A stretch of 64,000 bases of DNA, from the NCBI GenBank assembly GCA_032881465.1, contig CP126168.1:1984001-2048000 (forward strand), written 5' to 3'. The notes under the pieces are model-generated. The model had not been told where the DNA came from and did not search any database. It was given only the letters and a program-made list of their open reading frames with translations. The number at the start of each line of letters is the position of its first letter. The stretch's first letter is position 1. This DNA is from Parvibaculaceae bacterium PLY_AMNH_Bact1. Its GTDB lineage: Bacteria > Pseudomonadota > Alphaproteobacteria > Parvibaculales > Parvibaculaceae. The position numbers and the translations under genes are program-made. This document shows positions 22,673-31,718 of the stretch, one piece after another.

Positions 22673-23047
22673 CTACTTGAGCTCGACAGATGCGCCTGCA
22701 TCTTCCAGCTTCTTCTTAAGCTCATCAGCTTCAGCCTTAGGACAGTCAGCTTTGACTTCCTTAGGTGCACCTTCAACAAGCTCTTTAGCTTCTTTCAAGC
22801 CAAGACCCGTGATTGCGCGTACTTCTTTGATGACGTTGATTTTCTTGTCACCAGCTGCAGTCAGAACAACTGAGAATTCAGTTTTCTCTTCAGCAGGAGC
22901 ACCAGCATCGCCACCAGCAGCGGCAGCAACAGCAACAGGTGCAGCAGCAGAAACGCCCCACTTCTCTTCGAGAAGCTTGGACAGCTCAGCTGCTTCAAGC
23001 ACGGTCAGGTTCGACAGGTCGTCGGCAATTTTTTCAAGATCAGCCAT
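22673..23047 (-). CDS. rplL: 50S ribosomal protein L7/L12
   Basis: The 124-residue acidic protein has an N-terminal dimerisation domain ([20 protein letters not shown]), an Ala/Gly-rich hinge at about residues 34-51, and the C-terminal domain with [20 protein letters not shown], which recruits translation factors. It lies 52 nt after rplJ. Confidence 0.98.
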   Translation of the reverse strand: MADLEKIADDLSNLTVLEAAELSKLLEEKWGVSAAAPVAVAAAAGGDAGAPAEEKTEFSVVLTAAGDKKINVIKEVRAITGLGLKEAKELVEGAPKEVKADCPKAEADELKKKLEDAGASVELK

Positions 23048-23099
23048 TTTTACATTTCTCTCTAATCAATCAGTTCAAACTTGGGGTTCGAGGACCGGC

Positions 23100-23621
23100 C
23101 TATGCCGCTTCCTCGCCCTGTGCAGCTTTTGCGCCCATAACGCGAGCCAGCTGACCGGCGGGTGCTTGCAGCACTCCGGCAATACGTGTTGCAGGCGTAG
23201 AAATCATGCCCACCAGCTTTCCGCGTAGCTCGTCCAGAGATGGCAGTTCGGCCAAGGCCTTCACACCGTTCTGATCAAGCAGGGTTTCGCCCATCGCACC
23301 GCCAAGGATCACGAATTGCTCGTTCTCTTTAGCGAAGGCTGCAGCAATTCTTGGCGCTGCAACCGGGTCTTCCGAATAGGCGATTGCCGTTGGTCCCGTG
23401 AAATGGTCGGCAATGCCGGCCACTACGGTTCCGTCCAGAGCGAGTTTGGCGAGCCGGTTCTTTGTAACTTTGACGCTGCCGCCCGCTTCCGCCATCCGAG
23501 CACGCAGAACTGTCATCTGCGCGACCGTCAAACCGGAATAGTGAGCAACAACAACCACGCCAGCGTCCGTAAAGACGCCTTTGAGGTGCGTTACCAGATC
23601 CTCTTTTTCGGCTCTATTCAC
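23100..23621 (-). CDS. rplJ: 50S ribosomal protein L10
   Basis: The 173-residue product begins at a GTG (23619-23621) preceded by GGAG at a spacing of 8 nt. It reads [17 protein letters not shown] and has the C-terminal helix that binds L7/L12 dimers. L10 anchors the stalk and, with L12, represses its own leader in E. coli. The long untranslated stretch upstream fits such control. Confidence 0.96.
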   Translation of the reverse strand: MNRAEKEDLVTHLKGVFTDAGVVVVAHYSGLTVAQMTVLRARMAEAGGSVKVTKNRLAKLALDGTVVAGIADHFTGPTAIAYSEDPVAAPRIAAAFAKENEQFVILGGAMGETLLDQNGVKALAELPSLDELRGKLVGMISTPATRIAGVLQAPAGQLARVMGAKAAQGEEAA

Positions 23622-24020
23622 TTACTCTTCTCCAAAGCATCCAAATCCCTCGGATGCGTCGGGGGTGAAACAGTAGCTTGCGCTCCCACTCCACCGTTGG
23701 CAGATGCCGCTCGTGCGTGTCCCCCGAGGAGGCGCGCCACACGACCAGCGCTCTCTTGCCTGTCCCGGGTTTGAACCGACAGTGAAACCGGGCCAAAGCC
23801 CGACACCACAAATCTGCTCTCTCCCCCGTCTATTGCAGGCAGGTCAACCGACCCATTAAGCCAACCAACAAAAGCATGGCTGACACCCACCGTCTCGGAC
23901 AGGATGAAGACGTGACACGACGCCTCTCCGTCTCCGGAAAACCGTTTGTCCCGCCTTCGCCCAACTCACCAAACTCGTGAGCTGGGAATTCTTTACTCGA
24001 CGTCTAATCCCAAACCGGGA
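23622..24020 (-). promoter_or_regulatory. L10 leader / rplA-rplJ spacer
   Basis: This 399-nt stretch between rplA and rplJ has no credible gene; a 90-codon minus frame at 23618-23890 shows no features. Its place matches the L10 leader, an mRNA structure bound by L10-L12 to repress rplJL. A 9-bp hairpin (arms 23961-23969 and 23977-23985, one G-U) lies shortly after the rplA stop, without a U-run. No definite promoter was found. The leader call rests on position, not on a covariance match. Confidence 0.5.
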
Positions 24021-24719
24021 TCAGGCGTCCTGAACACTCGTAAGGTCGATCTTTACACCAGGCCCCATTGTGGAGCTGATCGCGACCTTCTTCATGAACG
24101 TTCCTTTTGCCCCAGTAGGCTTCGCCTTCTGGATCGCATTGAGCAGCGCACGCACATTGCCTGCAATCTGATCTTCGCTGAAACTTGCTTTGCCAACACC
24201 AGCATGGACGATGCCCGCTTTTTCAACACGGAATTCCACCGCGCCGCCTTTGGCAGATTTCACGGCCTCACCGATGTCCGGTGTCACTGTTCCAACCTTC
24301 GGGTTTGGCATCATGCCTCGCGGTCCAAGCACCTTACCCAGGCGCCCAACAAGCGGCATCATGTCTGGCGTGGCTATACAACGATCAAAATCGATCTTGC
24401 CCGCCTGCACTTCAGCAGCCAACTCGTCATCACCGACAATGTCTGCGCCTGCAGCTTTTGCTTCTTCAGCTTTGTCGCCTTTAGCAAACACCGCAACCCG
24501 CACGGTACGGCCAGACCCATTAGGCAGCTCAACAACGCCGCGAACCATCTGGTCAGCGTGACGCGGATCAACACCAAGGTTGATTGCAAGCTCAATAGTT
24601 TCATCGAACTTCGCTTTCGCGCGTTCCTTGACCATCTTTACTGCGTCGTCAAGATTGTAGAGCGTCTTCGCATCAACACCTTCACGAGCAGCAGTTGTTC
24701 TTTTTCCAAGCTTTGCCAT
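24021..24719 (-). CDS. rplA: 50S ribosomal protein L1
   Basis: The 232-residue product contains [20 protein letters not shown], diagnostic of L1. L1 forms the mobile stalk that handles deacylated tRNA and in many bacteria represses rplKA translation. The gap from rplK is only 4 nt. The 5' end begins [15 protein letters not shown]. Confidence 0.97.
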   Translation of the reverse strand: MAKLGKRTTAAREGVDAKTLYNLDDAVKMVKERAKAKFDETIELAINLGVDPRHADQMVRGVVELPNGSGRTVRVAVFAKGDKAEEAKAAGADIVGDDELAAEVQAGKIDFDRCIATPDMMPLVGRLGKVLGPRGMMPNPKVGTVTPDIGEAVKSAKGGAVEFRVEKAGIVHAGVGKASFSEDQIAGNVRALLNAIQKAKPTGAKGTFMKKVAISSTMGPGVKIDLTSVQDA

Positions 24720-24723
24720 CGTC

Positions 24724-25152
24724 TTACTCCGCTACCTCAAGACCCATCGAACGGGCAGAGCCCATGATGATCTTCGCTGCTTGATCGAGATCGTTGGCAT
24801 TAAGGTCAACCATCTTCTTTTCAGCAATCTCGCGGCACTGCGCGACAGTCACAGACCCAGCAACGTCGCGACCAGGTGTTGAACCGCCTTTTTTCAGCTT
24901 AGCGGCCTGCTTCAGATAGTAAGAAGCCGGCGGCGTCTTGGTCTCGAACGTGAAAGACTTGTCCTGGTAAATTGTAATGATGGTTGGGATGGGCATCCCG
25001 TTTTCCATCTGCTGCGTTTTTGCGTTAAACGCCTTACAAAATTCCATGATGTTCAATCCACGCTGACCGAGCGCTGGACCGATCGGTGGTGACGGGTTCG
25101 CCGCACCTGCTGGCACCTGAAGCTTCAGATAGCCTTCAATTTTCTTCGCCAT
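24724..25152 (-). CDS. rplK: 50S ribosomal protein L11
   Basis: The 142-residue product begins [20 protein letters not shown] and contains [20 protein letters not shown], the thiostrepton-region N-domain. L11 contributes to the GTPase-associated centre and to RelA activation in other species. It follows nusG by 112 nt, which may hold an L1-responsive leader; none was modelled. Confidence 0.97.
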   Translation of the reverse strand: MAKKIEGYLKLQVPAGAANPSPPIGPALGQRGLNIMEFCKAFNAKTQQMENGMPIPTIITIYQDKSFTFETKTPPASYYLKQAAKLKKGGSTPGRDVAGSVTVAQCREIAEKKMVDLNANDLDQAAKIIMGSARSMGLEVAE

Positions 25153-25264
25153 TTCTCTTTCCCCTTCCGATTGGGATATACCCGCCCGGAAACTTTAAAG
25201 GGTTAGTGGTACGGCAGTCGCAAGACCACCTCCCACACACAACACGGGACCTACCCGACAAGCT

Positions 25265-25795
25265 CTAGAGCTTGTCGACCTGCCCGTACTCAAGTTCGAC
25301 CGGGGTAGCCCGACCGAAAATAGACACAGCAACTTTGAGCCGCGTCCGTTCTTCATCGACTTCTTCGACGATGCCGTTGAACGAGGCAAACGGCCCATCG
25401 GCCACCCGCACTTGCTCTCCAATTTCGTACGTGATGCTCGGTTTCGGCCGCTCGACCCCTTCCTGCACCTGGTGCAGGATCACATCAACTTCTTTCTGAC
25501 TGATCGGCTGCGGCTTGTTATCCGCGCCAAGGAAACCAGTCACCTTCGGCGTATCCTTGATGAGGTGATAGGCCTCATCTGTCAGAGCCATCTTCACCAA
25601 AACGTAGCCAGGGAAGAATTTCCGCTCCGCATTCACCTTGCGCCCGCGACGCAACTCAACAACCTCTTCGGTCGGAACGAGGATCTCCTCGAACATTTCC
25701 TCAAGCCCTGCGCTATTCGCGCGCTCGCGAATAGATTCAGCGACCTTCTTCTCGAAGTTCGAATAAGCCTGAACGATGTACCACCGCGCCTTCAT
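25265..25795 (-). CDS. nusG: Transcription antitermination factor NusG
   Basis: The ATG at 25793-25795 ([20 protein letters not shown], 176 residues) follows AAGGTG at 8 nt. A longer frame starting inside secE was rejected. The NGN domain holds the RNA polymerase contact region including [10 protein letters not shown]. The C-terminal KOW domain ([19 protein letters not shown]) binds S10 or Rho. It lies 28 nt after secE. Confidence 0.97.
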   Translation of the reverse strand: MKARWYIVQAYSNFEKKVAESIRERANSAGLEEMFEEILVPTEEVVELRRGRKVNAERKFFPGYVLVKMALTDEAYHLIKDTPKVTGFLGADNKPQPISQKEVDVILHQVQEGVERPKPSITYEIGEQVRVADGPFASFNGIVEEVDEERTRLKVAVSIFGRATPVELEYGQVDKL

Positions 25796-25823
25796 GATCG
25801 TCGCACCTTTAATCGCCCGTACC

Positions 25824-26021
25824 TTAGCCACCAAGTCCGAGCACGAGAGAAACCCCGTAACTCAAGACCTGATCCGCAAGAAAAAAGAACAGAGCCGCCA
25901 TCACAACCATGATGAAGACCATGACCGTCGTCACAATCGTTTCGCGCCGTGTCGGCCACGTCACCTTCGACGCTTCAGACCGAACTTCCTGCACGAACTG
26001 AACTGGATTGCTTTTCGCCAT
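25824..26021 (-). CDS. secE: Preprotein translocase subunit SecE
   Basis: The 65-residue single-span form is typical of alphaproteobacteria. The amphipathic N-terminus includes [17 protein letters not shown], the conserved SecY-contact motif, followed by one membrane helix at about residues 31-52. SecE clamps SecY in the Sec translocon. The secE-nusG pair is conserved. Confidence 0.96.
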   Translation of the reverse strand: MAKSNPVQFVQEVRSEASKVTWPTRRETIVTTVMVFIMVVMAALFFFLADQVLSYGVSLVLGLGG

Positions 26022-26085
26022 AGTTCCTCTCGCGAGTTTGACCGAACATTCGGTCCCTCAAGTTAATTCCTGCCCACCCTTTCGG

Positions 26086-26161
26086 TGGCAGGAGTGGAGG
26101 GACTCGAACCCCCAACCCCCGGTTTTGGAGACCGGTGCTCTACCAGTTGAGCTACACTCCT
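26086..26161 (-). tRNA. trnW: tRNA-Trp (CCA)
   Basis: The 76-nt cloverleaf has acceptor arms AGGAGTG/CACTCCT, D-arm AGCTCAACTGGTAGAGC, anticodon stem CCGGT/ACCGG with loop CTCCAAA (anticodon CCA) and T-arm GGGGGTTCGAGTCCCTC. CCA is encoded. It lies between tuf2 and secE, a common alphaproteobacterial position. Confidence 0.97.
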
Positions 26162-26239
26162 AAACCGAATGCCCCACCGCCAAAATGGCTGCGGGACAAA
26201 CAACTGAGCGGCCCTGGTAAGAGCCGCCCAGCAAACGCC

Positions 26240-27430
26240 TTACTCGATGATTGAGGATACGACGCCGGATCCGACAGTCCGTCCGCCTTCACGGATAGCG
26301 AAGCGCAGCTTCTCTTCCATGGCGATCGGCGCGATCAGCTCAACCTCAATTGCAACATTATCTCCTGGCATCACCATTTCGGTGCCTGCAGGAAGGCTCA
26401 CAACACCCGTCACATCTGTCGTCCGGAAGTAGAACTGTGGACGATAGTTCGTGAAGAAGGGTGTGTGACGACCACCTTCATCCTTCGTCAGGATGTAGGC
26501 TTCAGCCGTAAACTTCGTGTGCGGGGTGATCGAACCAGGTGCACAAAGAACCTGACCACGTTCAACCTGTTCGCGGTCAACACCACGCAGCAGAGCCCCG
26601 ATATTGTCACCTGCTTCACCGCTATCAAGCAGCTTGCGGAACATTTCAACACCCGTACAGGTCGTCTTCTGTGTGTCCTTGATGCCGACGATTTCAATTT
26701 CGTCACCAACATTGATCACACCGCGCTCAACACGACCCGTCACAACTGTCCCACGACCTGAGATTGAGAACACATCCTCAATCGGCATCAGGAACGGCTG
26801 GTCCTTCGGACGCTCTGGCTGTGGAATGGCTTCATCAACCGCTTCCATCAGCTTCATGATGCTGTCTTTACCGATATTGTCATCACGGCCCTCAAGGGCT
26901 GCGAGGGCTGAACCAGCGATGATTGGGATATCGTCACCTGGGAAGCCATATTCGGAAAGAAGCTCACGCACTTCCATTTCAACGAGCTCAAGAAGCTCTT
27001 CGTCATCAACCTGGTCAACCTTGTTGAGATAAACAACAAGCGCTGGAACACCAACCTGACGGGCAAGAAGAATGTGCTCGCGTGTCTGTGGCATCGGGCC
27101 ATCAGCTGCGTTCACAACAAGAATGCCACCATCCATCTGAGCCGCACCGGTGATCATGTTCTTCACATAGTCAGCGTGACCTGGGCAGTCCACGTGCGCG
27201 TAGTGACGGTTCGCCGTCTCATATTCAACGTGCGCCGTCGAGATCGTAATACCGCGCGCCTTCTCTTCTGGCGCTTTGTCGATATCTGCATAATCAGAAA
27301 ATTCTGCCCCACCAGCTTCAGCAAGCACTTTCGTAATCGCCGCTGTCAGCGTCGTCTTACCGTGGTCAACGTGACCAATCGTGCCAATGTTACAGTGTGG
27401 CTTATTACGCTCGAATTTCTCTTTGGCCAT
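26240..27430 (-). CDS. tuf: Elongation factor Tu, copy 2
   Basis: The 396-residue product is identical to the copy at 7476-8666. Only two synonymous base differences were found, at 27323 and 27344, both near the 5' end. It lies in the tRNA-tuf-secE-nusG context usual for the second proteobacterial tuf gene, 156 nt after tRNA-Gly. The flanks diverge immediately outside the gene, which suggests gene conversion rather than recent duplication of a larger block. Confidence 0.98.
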   Translation of the reverse strand: MAKEKFERNKPHCNIGTIGHVDHGKTTLTAAITKVLAEAGGAEFSDYADIDKAPEEKARGITISTAHVEYETANRHYAHVDCPGHADYVKNMITGAAQMDGGILVVNAADGPMPQTREHILLARQVGVPALVVYLNKVDQVDDEELLELVEMEVRELLSEYGFPGDDIPIIAGSALAALEGRDDNIGKDSIMKLMEAVDEAIPQPERPKDQPFLMPIEDVFSISGRGTVVTGRVERGVINVGDEIEIVGIKDTQKTTCTGVEMFRKLLDSGEAGDNIGALLRGVDREQVERGQVLCAPGSITPHTKFTAEAYILTKDEGGRHTPFFTNYRPQFYFRTTDVTGVVSLPAGTEMVMPGDNVAIEVELIAPIAMEEKLRFAIREGGRTVGSGVVSSIIE

Positions 27431-27586
27431 GGCCTCTTCTAACCTTCATCTATATGGGGCCCGCCCCACCTACTACATGGGAGCCGCCCCGGCCTATACA
27501 CTGTGAGCAAGTCGATCACGCCGCCTGCTCTTTTCTTACTACCTCAGGTCATCAACGCGACCCGTGCGCCTTAGTGCCCCAATAGC

Positions 27587-27660
27587 TGGAGCGGGTGAAG
27601 GGAATCGAACCCTCGTCATCAGCTTGGAAGGCTACTGCTCTACCATTGAGCTACACCCGC
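27587..27660 (-). tRNA. trnG: tRNA-Gly (TCC)
   Basis: The 74-nt cloverleaf has acceptor arms GCGGGTG/CACCCGC, the D-arm stretch AGCTCAATGGTAGAGC, anticodon loop CTTCCAA (anticodon TCC), T-arm GAGGGTTCGATTCCCTT and encoded CCA. It lies 47 nt downstream of tRNA-Tyr and is probably processed from the same transcript as tuf2. Confidence 0.97.
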
Positions 27661-27707
27661 CTCATTCCGTCGAAATTCGCTTCTTAAAGTCTTCGTCTCA
27701 AAGTCGA

Positions 27708-27792
27708 TGGTGGAGGGAGTTGGATTTGAACCAACGTAGGCATAGCCAACGGATTTACAGTCCGTCCCCTTTAACCGCTCGGGCATCCCTCC
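27708..27792 (-). tRNA. trnY: tRNA-Tyr (GTA)
   Basis: The 85-nt class II tRNA has acceptor GGAGGGA, a long variable arm (TTGGCTATGCCTACG region), an anticodon stem-loop GACGGACTGTAAATCCGTT giving anticodon GTA, T-arm GTTGGTTCAAATCCAAC and encoded CCA. It is the first product of the tRNA-tuf2-secE-nusG transcript. Confidence 0.97.
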
Positions 27793-27864
27793 AAAACCGA
27801 ATACAAATTCCTTATTAAACGCAGTGGCTTCGCGGCACAGAGACCCGACCGAATATTGATCGGG

Positions 27865-27893
27865 TTTATGTGCGCCCGCCCTTAGCCTGTCAA
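27865..27893 (-). promoter_or_regulatory. Promoter of tRNA-Tyr/tRNA-Gly/tuf2 operon
   Basis: On the minus strand TTGACA (27888-27893, exact -35 consensus) is followed by a 17-nt spacer and CATAAA (27865-27870, 4 of 6 matches to TATAAT). The spacer is GC-rich. Transcription would begin about 65 nt before tRNA-Tyr. The assignment rests on consensus and position. Confidence 0.6.
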
Positions 27894-28019
27894 CTAAAAA
27901 TCATCCGAAAAAACGTGCAAGCCCCCGCAGCGTCACCGCTATTTCGCTTGAAGTAAGCTGGCGGCACTGTGGAGGCTGTTCATTGCGTAAGCCTGTGGAT
28001 GCGGAATATAAGATCGGAT

Positions 28020-28841
28020 ATGACCAAGCGCAAGCAACCTCGCCCCCATGCGGCGCCGATTTCTCAAGAGAAAACCAAGAAAAACCGCGGAAAACGGCGC
28101 TCTACACCGCCGTCAGCGGCCAAAGCCGATGCAAGCGGCGCTTATCTCTATGGCCTCCATGCAGTCACTGAGGCTCTCGCGAACGAAAAACGGAAGATAT
28201 CTCAACTTTTTTGCACATCTTCTGTCGCCAAAGAACTTGAGGCCGCCGAACAGACCAGACGAATCAAACCGATCCTTGCGGAAACAGGCGAAATTTCCGA
28301 CTTGCTGCCGCCCGGCGCCGTGCATCAGGGCATTGCGCTTAGAACCAACCCACTTCACGAACCAGACCTTACCCAAGTTATGGAGGGAGCGACCCGCCTC
28401 GCCCTCCTTGATCAGGTGACCGATCCCCATAATGTCGGCGCCATCCTCCGCTCCGCCGCCGTCTTCGGCGTTTCAGGATTGGTGATGACAGATCGCAACA
28501 GCCCACCGCAATCAGGCGTGCTGGCAAAGTCTGCTTCGGGCGCCCTCGAACATGTCTCCATCTGTCGTGTCAGCAACCTCTCTCGGTCAATTGAAATCCT
28601 TATAAAACAAGGGTTTACAATCATCGGCTTAGACGGAGAGTCAGATCAGGAATTAAGCGCCATAGATACAAAAGGCAAAGTCGCTCTGGTGCTTGGCGCG
28701 GAAGGCGCGGGCCTTAGACGCCTGACCCGCGAGAAGTGCGATTGGCTGGCAAAACTCCCCGCCTCCGGCCCAATGCGCAGCCTAAATGTCTCCAACGCGG
28801 CGGCAGTTGCCTTCTATGAATTAGCACGAAACGATAGATAA
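28020..28841 (+). CDS. rlmB: 23S rRNA 2'-O-methyltransferase, RlmB/TrmH family
   Basis: The 273-residue SPOUT methyltransferase has a basic N-terminus, a substrate-binding domain from about residue 40 (YLYGLHAVTEALANEKR) and a knotted catalytic domain. The three TrmH motifs are DPHNVGAILRSAAVFG, LVLGAEGAGLRR and LNVSNAAAVAFYEL. The probable product is the Gm2251 methyltransferase that uses S-adenosylmethionine. The start at 28020 is preferred on homology; its ribosome site is weak and frames are open to 27969. It ends 6 nt from the convergent Gfo/Idh gene. Confidence 0.88.
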   Translation: MTKRKQPRPHAAPISQEKTKKNRGKRRSTPPSAAKADASGAYLYGLHAVTEALANEKRKISQLFCTSSVAKELEAAEQTRRIKPILAETGEISDLLPPGAVHQGIALRTNPLHEPDLTQVMEGATRLALLDQVTDPHNVGAILRSAAVFGVSGLVMTDRNSPPQSGVLAKSASGALEHVSICRVSNLSRSIEILIKQGFTIIGLDGESDQELSAIDTKGKVALVLGAEGAGLRRLTREKCDWLAKLPASGPMRSLNVSNAAAVAFYELARNDR

Positions 28842-28847
28842 AAGCCG

Positions 28848-29837
28848 TCAAACCCCGCGCGGAGCGAGCCCAGCAGCGGTGTAGATTGCATCAATCGCCT
28901 CCATATTGGCGACAGCGTCTGGCCCACCGGTCGGCACGCCGGGCCCTCCCCTAATCGCTTGAATCACGGCGTCGAGCTGATGATCGAATGTCGACTGCCC
29001 ATCCACCTGCTCAGTCACTTCCTCGCCATCCACGACGAGAGTCAATTGATGGCCAAGATAGGGGTGGATCGGATTATTGACATGCAGACGACCTTTTTGC
29101 CCGATCACCTCAAATTCCGCACGGATGGCAACACCAGAGTTCATATCACAGGAAATCCGAGCCGGAATGCCACTGAATTGCAACTCGGCGTCCATTGAGA
29201 GGTCAATGCCTGGTCGTCCGACTTCTGCCTTTGCGCTCAATACCTGAGGCTCAGAACCAGCGATATGCCGGAGCATATGAAGCAGATAGCAGCCAAGATC
29301 CATCAAGGCGCCACCACCCAGCGCCAGGTCATGCCGAATATTGCCGGCAACATCGGGTATTTCCACATCAAAGGCACCACTCATGGCAATCAACGGCCCC
29401 AACCGACCGGATCGGACAATCTCAAGAACCCGAGCAAAAAGGGGATGGTAGAAATAGTGAAAGCCTTCGACACAAACCCGTCCTGTCTGCAATGCCATTT
29501 CGACCATATGCCTGGCTTCGCCGGCATTCAGAGCGAACGGTTTTTCGCAGAGTACATGGCGGCCTGCCTTCATAGCCGTAACGCTAAGAAGCGCATGAGA
29601 AGATGGGGGTAAACCGTTGTAAATAAGATCGATTTCAGGATCAGAAACCAGCTCCTGGTAGGTGGTAGCGACCCTCGAAATGCCATGCTCCGCGGCGAAG
29701 GATGCTGCGCGCTCACGGTCCCGGGCAGCGACAGAGACAATCTCAGCATCATCACGTCTGGCGGCTGGCGCAATGATGGCCAGTGGCGCGATCTGCGATG
29801 CCCCAAGAAGCCCTATCCGAACCGCCCTCTGATCCAT
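28848..29837 (-). CDS. Gfo/Idh/MocA-family oxidoreductase
   Basis: The 329-residue product starts at the ATG 29835-29837, preceded by GGGAGGGGGG. It has an N-terminal NAD(P)-binding fold (VRIGLLGASQIAP), the family motif CEKPFALN at about residue 96 and a C-terminal alpha/beta domain beginning near VEGFHYFYHP. The family oxidises or reduces sugars, inositol or trans-dihydrodiol substrates; the substrate here cannot be told. It stands alone, divergent from the DUF1761 gene. Confidence 0.85.
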   Translation of the reverse strand: MDQRAVRIGLLGASQIAPLAIIAPAARRDDAEIVSVAARDRERAASFAAEHGISRVATTYQELVSDPEIDLIYNGLPPSSHALLSVTAMKAGRHVLCEKPFALNAGEARHMVEMALQTGRVCVEGFHYFYHPLFARVLEIVRSGRLGPLIAMSGAFDVEIPDVAGNIRHDLALGGGALMDLGCYLLHMLRHIAGSEPQVLSAKAEVGRPGIDLSMDAELQFSGIPARISCDMNSGVAIRAEFEVIGQKGRLHVNNPIHPYLGHQLTLVVDGEEVTEQVDGQSTFDHQLDAVIQAIRGGPGVPTGGPDAVANMEAIDAIYTAAGLAPRGV

Positions 29838-29916
29838 TCGCCCCCCTCCCTCAACCGAACCTGGCCCAACAACTATCACACCGCAACTAGGGCCCAGCAA
29901 TGTCCAGACAGGTCAA

Positions 29917-29945
29917 TTGACATTATTAAGCAGTCAATTAAATAT
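29917..29945 (+). promoter_or_regulatory. Candidate promoter of the DUF1761 gene
   Basis: TTGACA at 29917-29922 (exact -35) is followed by a 17-nt spacer and AAATAT (29940-29945, a poor -10). The palindrome GTCAATTGAC covers the -35, and a half copy (GTCAATTA) lies 16 nt downstream; both could be operator elements. A GGAGG ribosome site precedes the ATG at 29983. Confidence 0.35.
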
Positions 29946-29982
29946 CGATGCTGAAAATCATTGATTTTGGGAGGAACCCGGC

Positions 29983-30393
29983 ATGTCAATTTCACTGGAA
30001 GCAATCAACTGGCTGGCTGTTTTGGGCGCCATCGTGGCCAATATGGCCGTCGGTGCCATCTGGTACTCCCCTCTCGCCGCTGGCAAAGCGTGGCTGGAGT
30101 CGACGGGCCGAAGTCAGGAAGAAATTGAAGGCGGCGGCGGAGCCATGGCACTCGTAACCATTCCAGCAGCGCTCAATGCCGTCGTGATCGCGATCCTCGC
30201 ATCAGGCCTAGGCGTCGCTTCAGCTGGTGGCGGTGCCCTGCTCGGGCTTCTCGTATGGCTGGGATTTGTTATGCCCACCAACTGGATCGAAGTGATTTTC
30301 GATCGCAAAAGCTACCGCACCGCCATCATCAATAATGGCAACTTCATTATTACGATGCCCCTGATGGGCGCCATCATAGGCATGTGGGGCTAA
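29983..30393 (+). CDS. DUF1761 integral membrane protein
   Basis: The 136-residue protein has four predicted membrane segments (about residues 10-30, 53-72, 77-98 and 115-135). DUF1761 features include NMAVGAIWYSPL near the start and LGFVMPTNWIEVIFDRKSY in the middle. The function of the family is unknown. A truncated second copy lies at 31531-31677, on the far side of the sigma-factor operon. It converges with the small membrane-protein gene 41 nt away. Confidence 0.8.
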   Translation: MSISLEAINWLAVLGAIVANMAVGAIWYSPLAAGKAWLESTGRSQEEIEGGGGAMALVTIPAALNAVVIAILASGLGVASAGGGALLGLLVWLGFVMPTNWIEVIFDRKSYRTAIINNGNFIITMPLMGAIIGMWG

Positions 30394-30434
30394 GCAGGTC
30401 TCGCGAGGCCGCAATAATCAGCAAAACATCCTGC

Positions 30435-30818
30435 TCATTTTTGTTGAGCTATCGATTTGGCAAGAAACGCAATCTGAAGCTCAACACGCTTGAGCTCCCG
30501 AACGACTGTGTTCTTGTTCAGCTCCATCCAGTACCAAATTTTTGCAAGCATGATCGCCAGAATCAGAATGATCCAGACACCCCCCCAGATCGCCAGATCC
30601 TTGGTGTCTGTCGCTTGAAGAAAGCGGATCGTTGCCCAGATTGCGCCACCGAACGCGGCGATCGAGTAACCCCAGAGCAAAATCATCCAGTACCGCATCT
30701 TCGAACGAAAACTCTCGCCAATCATGTCGAACATGCCCTGCTCACCAGTTAGCTTCTCAAGCTCGTCCATTTCCTCCGCACTCAAGACCGCGCGGATCTC
30801 ATCATCAATGTTCGTCAT
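30435..30818 (-). CDS. Small membrane protein paired with ECF sigma factor (DUF6768-like)
   Basis: The 127-residue protein starts at the ATG 30816-30818, whose AAGGAGAAGG ribosome site lies within the end of the sigma gene. It has an acidic N-terminal half (IDDEIRAVLSAEEMDELEKL), two membrane helices (about residues 44-66 and 76-96) and a basic amphipathic C-terminus. The 14-nt overlap with the sigma gene implies translational coupling. Proteins of this shape next to ECF sigma factors are often annotated DUF6768. An anti-sigma role is plausible but there is no zinc anti-sigma motif. Confidence 0.65.
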   Translation of the reverse strand: MTNIDDEIRAVLSAEEMDELEKLTGEQGMFDMIGESFRSKMRYWMILLWGYSIAAFGGAIWATIRFLQATDTKDLAIWGGVWIILILAIMLAKIWYWMELNKNTVVRELKRVELQIAFLAKSIAQQK

Positions 30819-31368
30819 TACCTTCTCCTTCATGGGCGCGGTGAAGCACCTCTCTTAAGCTGTGCAGCCGCGACTTTACGGTTCCACTGGGGATGCCGAG
30901 TTGTGTCGCAATCTCTTCAATTGAAAAACCTTGGGTGTAATAGAGGCTCAGAAGCTGCCGCTGATCGGACGCCAGCGTCCGTATCGCTGCCTTGAGATCC
31001 AACACGGAGGCGTCTGTCGCTACGTCGTCAGAGTGCTGTCCATTCAACGCAACATCTTTGTAGTGAGCCGCTAAAGTCCGCCGGTGAACCTGCCCGCGCA
31101 CTTGGTCTGCACAGGCACGGGCTGCAATGGTGAACAGCCATGCCGGAAAGCGCGCCGGGTCTTCTAACCGGCGAAACCCTTTTACCACCTGCAACCAGAC
31201 GCTCTGGACCACTTCCCGCGCAGTATCCAAATCATCGGTCCGTCGCCGGCAAAACCGCAGCAGTTGAGGCGACCAACGCTGTACAAGGTCGCGAAAAGCC
31301 CGTTCGTCCCCGCCTTGCGCACGCAGAACCTGCAATTCGTTCACGATTGTCTTGACGTTTCTAACCAT
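30805..31368 (-). CDS. ECF-family RNA polymerase sigma factor
   Basis: The chosen ATG at 31366-31368 (MVRNVKTIVNELQVLRA, 187 residues) has AGGCG 8 nt upstream; a GTG at 31440 is an alternative. Region 2 (AFRDLVQRWSPQLLRFCRRR then ARFPAWLFTIAARAC) and region 4 (TLASDQRQLLSLYYTQGFSI, then GIPSGTVKSRLH) are clear, with no region 3. ECF factors are usually held by a partner and released on an envelope signal. The coupled small membrane protein is the obvious partner candidate. Confidence 0.9.
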   Translation of the reverse strand: MVRNVKTIVNELQVLRAQGGDERAFRDLVQRWSPQLLRFCRRRTDDLDTAREVVQSVWLQVVKGFRRLEDPARFPAWLFTIAARACADQVRGQVHRRTLAAHYKDVALNGQHSDDVATDASVLDLKAAIRTLASDQRQLLSLYYTQGFSIEEIATQLGIPSGTVKSRLHSLREVLHRAHEGEGNDEH

Positions 31369-31530
31369 CAACCATGCGCCTGGTTCGAGGGGTCGCCAAC
31401 GGACAGTATACCGCTCGCGACCACCAAAAGTGTCTCTCACCCCCTATAGTCGCAGAAGGACGCTCATTGGTTCATTCGAAAGCAGTTTTTCGGCAGGCTG
31501 ATTTCTACAATCAAAGCAGCGGAGCTCAGC

Positions 31531-31677
31531 TTGGCTGTCTGGCTCGGATTCGTGATGCCCACCAATTGGATCGAAGTGATAGTCGATCGAGAGAGCTACC
31601 GCACCGCCATCATTAACAATGGCAACTTCGTTATTACGATGCCCCTGATAGGCGCGATCATCGGCATGTGGGATTAA
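31531..31677 (+). pseudogene. 3' remnant of a DUF1761 gene
   Basis: The frame encodes LAVWLGFVMPTNWIEVIVD, then RESYRTAIINNGNFVITMPL and an IIGMWD end, nearly identical to the last third of the intact DUF1761 protein ending at 30393. No start codon, ribosome site or N-terminal two thirds are present; upstream sequence in this frame has no similarity. The region 31369-31530 between the sigma gene and this remnant otherwise holds nothing recognised. Confidence 0.85.
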
Positions 31678-31691
31678 TCCCACATGCCGAT
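31660..31691. repeat. 32-bp perfect palindrome at the remnant's end
   Basis: Arms ATCGGCATGTGGGATT and AATCCCACATGCCGAT abut with no spacer, centred at 31675/31676 on the stop codon of the DUF1761 remnant. The right arm repeats the last codons of the gene in inverted orientation, so it looks like a small inverted duplication made when the copy was truncated. As RNA it would form a hairpin 28 nt beyond the end of the chemotaxis gene and might act as its terminator, though there is no U-run. Confidence 0.75.
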
Positions 31692-31718
31692 CACCAACTC
31701 GTTTCTAACCTTGGAAGA

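Noticed and set aside
23618-23890. 90-codon minus frame in the L10 leader
   Set aside because: Overlaps the expected regulatory leader, has no family features and overlaps the rplJ start.
25796-25834. N-terminal extension of nusG into secE
   Set aside because: NusG family length and the AAGGTG ribosome site both point to the ATG at 25795.
31444-31683. 79-codon minus frame over the DUF1761 remnant
   Set aside because: Antisense of the remnant; the same antisense frame appears opposite the intact DUF1761 gene.
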